A stretch of 64,000 nt of DNA from Agrypnia vestita (taxonomy: Eukaryota; Arthropoda; Insecta; Trichoptera; Phryganeidae), in contig JADDOH010011147.1 in the NCBI GenBank assembly GCA_016648135.1, forward strand, positions 47,858 through 111,857, given 5' to 3'. Each line of letters opens with the position of its first letter. The first letter of the stretch is position 1. A program made the position numbers and the translations under genes. Shown piece after piece: positions 57,141 to 64,000 of this stretch. The notes under the pieces are model-generated. The model was not told the DNA's origin. It saw only the letters and a program-made list of their open reading frames with translations, and made no database searches.

Positions 57141-57381
57141 ATCTTCAAGTTTGTGTTTACTGGGGTATTATGCCGTGTTGTTACGACCTTTCGGGCCGAA
57201 GTTTCGAATCCCATTGCAGGGTTCATCATCAGGGCTGATGGCAGGTGATCAACCCATCAGCCCTGATGATGGACCCTGCAATGGGATCCGAAACTTCGGC
57301 CGAAAGGTCGTAACAACACGGCATAATACCCCAGTAAACACAAACTTGAAGATTCTGAGTGGCCGTGAAAACCTAAGAACA
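57141..57381. mobile_element. Penelope-like fold-back, 100-bp arms, hammerhead-like cores
   Basis: Arms 57141-57240 and 57254-57352 are nearly perfect reverse complements around a 13-bp centre; the right side continues to GTGGCCGTGAAAACCTAAGA ACAT (57381). Each arm carries AGCC-CTGATGA, a GGGA-rich hairpin, GAAAC and GGCC. The two arms differ at two positions that pair with each other in the predicted stem II. Same family as 2669-2886. No coding region is present. Confidence 0.65.
57258..57303 (+). ncRNA. Hammerhead-ribozyme-like motif
   Basis: CTGATGA at 57263-57269, stem II GGACCC/GGGATCC with one mismatch, GAAAC, then TTC-GGCC; stem I is GCC/GGC. The stem III palindrome ACGU seen in the other family is ACUU here. 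The reverse-strand equivalent in the left arm has GAACCC/GGGATTC, a compensating pair change. Confidence 0.45.
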
Positions 57382-57639
57382 TTATTATTCTATATATTAT
57401 AATATTGTTCATTTGTGATCTGTAATACCAATTAGTGATGGTCAGACCGTTGTTTTCACCGGTTATGTATTGTACAGTTATTTGAGATTTGTATCTGACT
57501 AAGTAGATGTTTGATAACTAAGATATAACTGTTGTCTAGTACGATGGTTGCCCATCAAATTGCGAAAAAAGTTATCAATTATCGACGAAATCAGAACCTT
57601 GGAGAAATAGTGCGAATAATCTGAAAAGATGTGTATAAA

Positions 57640-57775
57640 GCGCGCCACCATCGAGCGATTAGTAAGGAATTGTGTGAATTAAAGAACAGTGTTCCAATTA
57701 AATTTGTGTCCAGTGACCTTGGTGATGAAATAAAACTTTAACTAATTTTAATTGTTTCATTTCTTTCCGCGATCC
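57640..57775 (+). mobile_element. LTR-like end fragment
   Basis: AAAGAACAGTGTTCC, TTGTGTCCAGTGACC and GAAATAAAACTTTAAC occur in the same order as in 11387-11835 read on its minus strand. No clear LTR end follows. Confidence 0.4.
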
Positions 57776-58429
57776 CGATGACAGTTTTATATAAAAGGAT
57801 TCTTTTCCAGCATGTTGTGGAAAATCCTTTCTTCAGTTTAGGGTCCCTGAAGAATCGAGAAATCTTCTATCGCATTCCTAGAACATATTGTCCTACAAAT
57901 GATATTGGCAAAAATATAGTAGTTATAATTTGTTTATTCCAGCGTAATTGAATTGTTTTTGCAAAACTCGATCCGCCATTGCCTCTGGTTATAGTATGGG
58001 TTGTACTTAAATTGTAAAAATAATAATTGGTGCCTTTGGCTATTATCATTTTGTAGGTATTTGTTCCATTTTGTGTAAAATAATGTCAGACATTTTCAAT
58101 TTCCATAGCCTACAGCGCTTTTGTGTTTGGAGTCGTGAAATTTCATCAAAATCTAGCCTATATCTGCACTTTAGTCTTATTGGCCCAAATCGAACATTGT
58201 GACACAAAATGCTACAAAGTGACCTACAAAGTTATGTACAAAACGTTATCTTATTTAAAATAAAGTAAGATTATAAATAACATAATATACAGCATATTAT
58301 ATATTTTATTACTGACGTATTAAAAATAAGCCTGGAGCTAGCAAAAGAGGAAAGAATGTGGACTGAAAGCAGTGAAAATTAATGGTATATCCATTCATAT
58401 TAAACAATTTAAATATTAGTAGAAAATGT

Positions 58430-58650
58430 AAAGCTGATCAATGTCAATAGGATGAAAAGGGGTGGCTTGATTGGTTGGCCATGTAGATTTAATAAAGAGA
58501 ATGTTAAGAAAGATATACGGCGCGAGTAGTGGATGTCCGTGTGAGACTTGACCAAGGAAACCAAATACTAGAAGATGAGCCTCTAAGAAGCCTTAATAAT
58601 ATGTGATTTTTCTGTGATAAATCAGAAGCGCGAGAACGGTGCGATGGTAG
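58430..58650 (+). pseudogene. Decayed RTE-like C-terminal relic
   Basis: GTAAAGCTGATCAATGTCAA, AGAAAGATATACGGCGCGAG and CTAGAAGATGAGCCTCTAAG follow the order of the RTE copy at 27675-28010. Heavily mutated. Confidence 0.55.
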
Positions 58651-58974
58651 TTGTATACTTCATTGGTTTAAAAAAAATATAACACTTGAACAACATGAAT
58701 AAAAAACTTGCTACACCAGCAAGGATGAGAGTCTCGCCAAAAAACTTGGTCGAGGCTGAATAACCAATGATAATGAATAACCAAAAATAACCAATAGGTG
58801 AAACCGTCTACACCCCGTACAAAAATTTAATCTTTTTTTTATTATTAAAATCTTGCAAAACTACGTAGATATGCAGTTTGTGTACAAGAAAACATCACAG
58901 ATTGCCTTACATTTTAAATAATATATAATAAGATATAAATTTGTATATTTAATATCTCGAACCCGTCAAAAATG
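58651..58974. other. Unassigned DNA
   Basis: AATAACCAATGATAATGAAT-type short repeats occur at 58760-58800. Nothing else was recognised. Confidence 0.45.
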
Positions 58975-59165
58975 ACAAAGAGCATTGAACGCCGTATTCC
59001 TCTATCTTGGCACACTACTTTTGCTTCGGCTACATTCATACATCTTCTCATGCATGCTCTACGGTTGTTGAGGTTTTTAACAGGGCCATCTGCTAAGGCT
59101 TGTAAAATCTGATCATGCCGGGTCTTTCGCGGATGCCCTCTATTCCTGTTACCTTCAACACATAC
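58975..59165 (-). pseudogene. Decayed RTE-like C-terminal relic
   Basis: The + strand carries GCTTCGGCTACATTCATACA, TCTACGGTTGTTGAGG and GGTCTTTCGCGGATGCCCTC, the complement of the family's AEAKVV, NNRR and RGRPRK regions, closest to the sister copy at 31854-32250. Confidence 0.65.
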
Positions 59166-59224
59166 CCTGAATATTAAATTATATTATTATTATTATAAAT
59201 ATTGAAATTATTATATTTGATATT

Positions 59225-59420
59225 TAATAGCTGTAACCTGTCAAAAATTACGGTACTTTTACATGCTGGTTCCTGAACAATAAGTGTTTATTTATTTATA
59301 AAAAATAAAAAAAAGATAAAAAAATGTCTATATAAAATAGTTATGGACGTTCGCGAAGTTACGGAAACAGACGGACGGACGGACGGACAGACGGACAGAC
59401 AACGAAATTATTATAATTTG
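59225..59420 (+). repeat. Dispersed repeat with GACG/GACA microsatellite
   Basis: Starts AGCTGTAACCTGTCAAAAAT and ends ACAGACAACGAAATTATTAT; homologous to 32331-32480 but with a tetranucleotide run of GACG and GACA units at about 59369-59401. Confidence 0.65.
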
Positions 59421-60360
59421 GATACATATTATATACATTACATTAAAGGTATCACAATATTGCACAGGGCATTGTAATATTTCTTTAAAATTCTTTCTAT
59501 ATTGTTTTTTTCGATTCATTTTGAAGTCTATCCGGTAGTTTCTTAAATAGTTTATAAACTGTGTACCTACTGTTAATCTAAAATGGAAAATTCTACCGAA
59601 TACTTGATAATATTGTTACTATTGCGGTTCACATCTTATGTCAAATACTGTGAAAATTTAAAAATAAAATTATATTAATAGAATTACGAATATATTTTTG
59701 TTCAGGTACCCACCAATAGTTGATATTGAAAAACACTGTATGTTTGAATAACTATATTCATTTAAATAATCAAATTAAATTATTAAAAGATCCCAAAGTT
59801 TATACAACCAACTCTCTATGTTAATAATAAATAAAAGTATTATATATTACATTAAAAAAATTAAGATGATGTTTTAAAGAAATCGGTTCTTTGTAAATTA
59901 ATTTGTAATGCAATCATTTTATACAGATTAATCTTGTAGAAATGTTGATATTAGAGATATAACGAGCATGTCATATATTTAATTATCATAAACTATTTTT
60001 AAATTCTAATCAACTTTTTAAACAAAGCATTATTTTGATATCTATAAGGATTTACAAATTTTACGTACAAAAACAAAGTTTTTCGTCTAGATGAAATCCA
60101 AATTTTAGAAATTAGAAATAGTGTTAACAGCAAATTAATATTATATATAATCAAATCCTCAACTTGCCGTTATTGTTAACTTTTAAATATGTTTTAACCT
60201 TAGTTCTTAATTAGTTATTCAACTCCCGTAAATTTATTTTTAAGTCTTTGTTAATTTTTATACTTACTGTTTATTTTTAATATAGAGATGTGGATCTGTA
60301 AAAGAATACTCAAAATAAGCTGTATGGACAGAGTTACGAATGAAGATGTTCGGATGTGTA

Positions 60361-60660
60361 AAGAAAAAGAAGTCATTAAAACAATAAAAATAAATACGAG
60401 ATCTTGCATCTCCTAATGCGGGGAAAGATTGCCGGAAGTCGGGGCGCTGGAAGAAGGAGAACATCATGAAGAGCCTGAGACAGTGGTTTGGGCAGTCTAC
60501 TGTGGAGCTGTTCCGGGCCGCAGTAAAAAAAGTTCCCATCGCCAACACGATAGCCAACGTCCGTTCAACGGAGAGGGCATGGATAGAAAAGAAGAAGAAG
60601 GATATACCTCTTGTCCTGATGAAGGGACAATTTTTCCTGAAACATGTTTTTAATTCAATA
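60361..60660 (+). pseudogene. LINE ORF C-terminal remnant (LRQWFGQSTVELFRAAV)
   Basis: The + strand frame reads IRDLASPNAGKDCRKSGRW, KKENIMKSLRQWFGQSTVEL and FRAAVKKVPIANTIANVRST, then ERAWIEKKKKDIPLVLMKGQ. It shares the WFGQ(S/T)TVELFRAAV...ANVR signature with 19440-19720. The coding tail continues to a stop after FNSINSGFIQ-type sequence at about 60700. 5'-truncated and without RT motifs. Confidence 0.65.
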
Positions 60661-61055
60661 AATAGTGGTTTTATACAAAGGATTTTGTTTTTAATAAATT
60701 GATTAAAAGAATGCTACCGCAAAGTTATTTTGCTATTCCTGAGACGTCAAATATATTTTTTCCTAATCAAAACAGCACGAAATTAAATCAGAATTTATTA
60801 CGACAAAATATATAATATTGAGTAAGCCTCGGCCTAGCTACGGCTAGAGGGCGCGACCCCTGGTGGCAAACGGAGGAACGGTCAACAGATAATATTTGGG
60901 TTGCTACGGGCATAATGGCTCGGTTGTTATTCTTACAACATTTCAATCACAAGACAGGAATTATGCCCTCGTGATATTCTTTAAGAACAATGCTCAGCTT
61001 TCTGGCTTTCTTAATGTAATTTAGTATTTATTTTGTGCCCCTGTTACCCGTCAAA

Positions 61056-61092
61056 TGAACATTGGTTCGCGTCTTTGCTAAGCCCTGGTATA
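61056..61092 (+). repeat. Short repeat shared with 19046-19078
   Basis: GAACATTGGTTCGCGTCTTT followed by GCTAAGCCCTGGTATATATT is the reverse of the earlier segment with one or two changes. Confidence 0.6.
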
Positions 61093-61111
61093 TATTTTAA
61101 AGTATCTTTTT

Positions 61112-61205
61112 GGCGGTCCGCGGAGAGGCAGCGGTAACACCATCGCTATCGTTGCCGCCTTCGGGTTTGCTGACCCGGGGTTCAAGGCCCATCTCGGCCG
61201 TTTAA
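61112..61205 (+). mobile_element. tRNA-like segment, possible SINE head
   Basis: A GC-rich 90-base patch contains GGCAGCGGTAACACCATCGC and a B-box-like GGGGTTCAAGGCCC. The pairing GGGTTTGCTGACCC and the B box suggest a tRNA-derived SINE head. It does not form a proper cloverleaf by eye, and the A box is unclear. Confidence 0.35.
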
Positions 61206-62140
61206 TATCGTTTTTTGGCCGTGAGTTTGAACGAAATTGCGGACGTTACACAAATTTGTTTGGTAACCCGTCAAAATTTATTTATTTACCACGTTTTCAC
61301 AACGTATACCGAAAATTAAATTTGAATGTATAGATTAACACAAAAGAATTATGTAGGAGTTGAATATATAATTAAAAACTTATTTGATAACAAATTTAAA
61401 TGGTAACTATTTGCAAAAAGTTTTATAATATTTAATTTTCTATTTTTTATTTATTTATTATATTTATTTATACAGTAGACACATAATAATGCACACATAA
61501 TAATTCTCCATATTATGAGCCGGAGCTTGAGCTTATGGGATGAGTATTTATATTTATTTTTGTGTATTTATATAATTTGCTTAGTATTTAATATAATCCC
61601 AAGTTATATATACGTAAATTTTCTAAGCCCTTTTTTATATCAAAGAAAATATTTGTTTCCATAGGTTGATTTGCAAATTCATAATAGCTATTGCTGTTTA
61701 ACATCTTAAGTGATCCTTAATTCTCATATCAACATTTCTACAAGTTTTACCTATATGAAAATATTGCAATCGTTACAAATTAATTTATAAACCCACAACT
61801 TTTTTAAACGTGGTATACTGATGAAATGACTAATGGCCCCGAAACATGTTGATATTTCAATAAAAAGTGTTTTTTCACGAATATAATTTTTTTAATTCAT
61901 ATTTATTATTTTGATTCTTAAACATCAACATTTTTTCCGTGTTGTTACAGTTAACCGAATTGTGACAGTTAGCCAATTAAGATGGCGGCCGCAAATTGAA
62001 ACCTACAAATTGATTCGAATGTTCCGAACATATTCCGTCTCTCTCTAAATGGGCACACAAAAATTGAATGTTTTATTTATACATCCACAGGCTTTTCCAC
62101 ACAACATGGCCTGTCTCACGATTAATTATTTTCTTTTCAG

Positions 62141-62225
62141 GGAGGTATGCGAGCATATTCGGAAGCTGTCGGCCATGCCTCCATTTTGTGTACCCAACTA
62201 TCACAAGATCTTCGACAGCATATCC
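62141..62225 (+). CDS. Receptor guanylate cyclase, ligand-binding domain exon D
   Basis: An 85-nt exon with a strong pyrimidine tract and TTTTCAG acceptor (to 62140) and donor GTGAGT (from 62226). With the two bases from exon C it encodes R-EVCEHIRKLSAMPPFCVPNY and HKIFDSIS and ends exactly on a codon boundary (phase 0). The helix followed by PPFCVPNYHKIFDSIS corresponds to the C-terminal part of the ANF-receptor domain; its cysteine may take part in a disulphide, as is usual in this extracellular region. The next exon should begin in phase 0 and lies beyond the window. Confidence 0.87.
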
Positions 62226-62375
62226 GTGAGTACATTTTTATTAATACAACCTGAAAAGAGTTATAAAAATAATGGAAACCATTATATTTTTAATGTGAAT
62301 ACATTTTTTACATAAATTGCTCTCGTTTGGCGAATTTCTAAATCAATTTGGACCCACAATGCACATACATCACAC

Positions 62376-62423
<48 letters not shown>

Positions 62424-64000
62424 AAACACACATACATACACAAACACATCAAGTAAATCAAAAAACGTTTGAAGACATGTTTTTATACGCTTTTGCATAC
62501 ATTATTAATCTGTTTTGCATTATCATTAATGTACTTAAGTTATCAACACCAAATCATGTCGAGAATGATTTTAAAATATATAGTACTTTAACATTTGTGC
62601 AATACTTTACACAAATGTTAAATGTTCAGAGCTCTAGCTAGTCGGAAAGTTGATGAAAAATTAATTACAATATTCCACCGCAACAAAAAAACATCAGACA
62701 TAGAGAATTAAATAAAAGCACGTAAAAATAAAGAATACATCTTGGAATACATCGTACGGGGTATGTGTTCCAAATTCGTACGATTAAATTGTGAATATTT
62801 TGATTTTCATATTTACTGATATGGTACGACGCAGGTGAAAATTAATAGTCGCTGGTTGGAGATTACATGTAAGATTACTTTAGCGACATAAATTGGCGCG
62901 CTCAGTCAAGATATATTGGTGCGCTGTGGTTTGCGAACCGTAAGTCCGATCGGAAGAAAACAAATTTTAAAATATAGTTAACCCCTCTGCATATGTAATA
63001 TAAGTGTCAAGATAAGAAGACACAAAATATTCAGTAAGTTTATGTGAAAAATTGTAAGATCGAAATATTTTTTTTATTATACGTTTCACTTCTGTAAGGG
63101 TGAAAACAGATACTGTGTACAGGACCGGAAGCACGTGACTAAATTTAGCAATTTTTAACTGTCTAACGGAGCGGATGTAGTTGACAATGAACTTCCGTTG
63201 GGATTTTAATCTTGTAACATATTCACGTAATTCAGCAGCCTCTCAAAAAAATGTGGGAGTAACACTCAGTTCTTTTTTTTAAATAAATTTTTATCAAAAT
63301 ATATTTAAATCAGACCGAGGTCTCAATTATTGAAGACTGCTTAATCACCACCGTTTATGATATCCACCTAAATTGACACCTGAGTGCTATTTAAGAAATG
63401 ATTGTGTATTGTAAAAGATAAAAATCTGAACTACCTATTCAAAACCAAGCAATATTGCTTTTTTGTTGATTGCTACCCCGACAATAAAAAATAGACGAGA
63501 CGTAGTTTACAACAGTTCGTCGTATTCGTTAATTGTTACGAAAACAAAAATAGACGAGGCGTATTTATTTACACCCCTGTAATAACTGATATATTTTTAT
63601 TAATGACTTTTGCATTTTTAGATGAGATATTTGAAAATTGGATATATAAAACACATTATTTCTGTCAATTTAAATAATCCCCCTCCCCCTGACTATCTCA
63701 TCCACACCCCTCGATATAATTTCATTTTAAATTAAATTCGGATTTAGGTATATTCTAAGATAAAGGAGGTCATTGCTTTAAAATAATAATCATGGGTGTT
63801 ATTTTGGTCACTTCATCTTCATCATCAAAAAAAAGAGTAATTTAATATAACTTGCTGATACTGGCACTGCGGGCGGATTTCTAGACAATACCTAATGGCT
63901 GCTACGTGGCCAATAGTGGCCATTATTGTCTGGAATTACTCTCACGTATTGTCTGCTGTTGCACCTTACTTGCACTGTGGCTACGGTGGCCACATCGCGG
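62226..64000 (+). other. Start of intron 4, mostly unassigned
   Basis: Begins with GTGAGT. It contains the CA microsatellite below. The last 150 bases (63850-64000) are GC-richer with repeated TGGCCA/GTGGCC strings, but too short to assign. Confidence 0.55.
62385..62420 (+). repeat. (CA)n microsatellite
   Basis: About 17 CA units, bordered by CACATACA variants on both sides. Confidence 0.9.

Larger units (their letters stand above)
43119..62140 (+). other. Intron 3 of the receptor cyclase gene (19022 bp)
   Basis: GTAAGG donor and TTTCAG acceptor, phase 2. It contains at least eight recognisable transposon remnants. The stretches 44346-45000, 45800-46430, 47010-47560, 48800-49860, 50100-51080, 52140-53040, 53520-54690, 55235-55960, 57780-58430, 59420-60360, 60661-61055 and 61210-62140 showed nothing I can name. 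The encoded protein reads continuously across the junction, so no missing exon is implied. Confidence 0.75.

Overview
This is an AT-rich eukaryotic window, most likely from an insect and probably a lepidopteran or a close relative. The evidence is indirect. There are GT-AG introns of 9 to 19 kb, two cecropia-type mariner elements, RTE-like retrotransposons ending in (TTAG)n, a tRNA-derived SINE, and the dispersed 'ACTAGCTGTGCCCGCG' repeat start that I associate with Lepidoptera. No prokaryotic gene organisation, CRISPR array or viral genome is visible.

The only host gene I can support is on the + strand. Four short GC-richer exons at 24316-24433, 33228-33377, 43022-43118 and 62141-62225 join in phase (1, 1, 2, then 0) into one continuous 150-codon stretch. 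I read it as part of the extracellular ligand-binding (ANF-receptor type) domain of a receptor guanylate cyclase of the insect Gyc32E/Gyc76C kind. The first 24 kb probably belong to an upstream intron or flank, and the last 1.8 kb to the next intron. The signal peptide, transmembrane, kinase-like and cyclase parts are outside the window.

Nearly everything else is transposable-element debris. Region 1-24 kb: a repeat with a dense heat-shock-element array and a perfect 129-bp inverted repeat (190-706); a Penelope-like fold-back (2669-2886); mariner copy 1 (3107-4392); an RTE tail nested in an inverted-repeat interval (4933-5919); a large fold-back (8261-8727); LTR-like segments (7205-7845, 11387-11835, 17077-17540, 18037-18608); a jockey-like LINE fragment (12391-13115); mariner copy 2 (13959-15249); and two MITE-like elements, one 76 bp before the first exon.

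Intron 1 (24434-33227) holds a solo-LTR-like element, several RTE 3' ends (one with a perfect 16-bp target-site duplication), the second heat-shock-element repeat and a ~125-bp tandem array. Intron 2 (33378-43021) is mostly featureless AT-rich DNA with a SINE and small duplications. Intron 3 (43119-62140) holds a LINE reverse-transcriptase tail, a CR1/L2-like LINE 3' end with a 15-bp target-site duplication, Penelope-like remnants with hammerhead-ribozyme-like cores, and more RTE and LINE fragments.

The most interesting signals are the heat-shock-element arrays conserved in both copies of a dispersed repeat, the hammerhead-like motifs with a compensating stem change, and the fact that several unrelated repeat families here occur as head-to-head palindromes. 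All calls were made by eye; no database search or alignment program was run.
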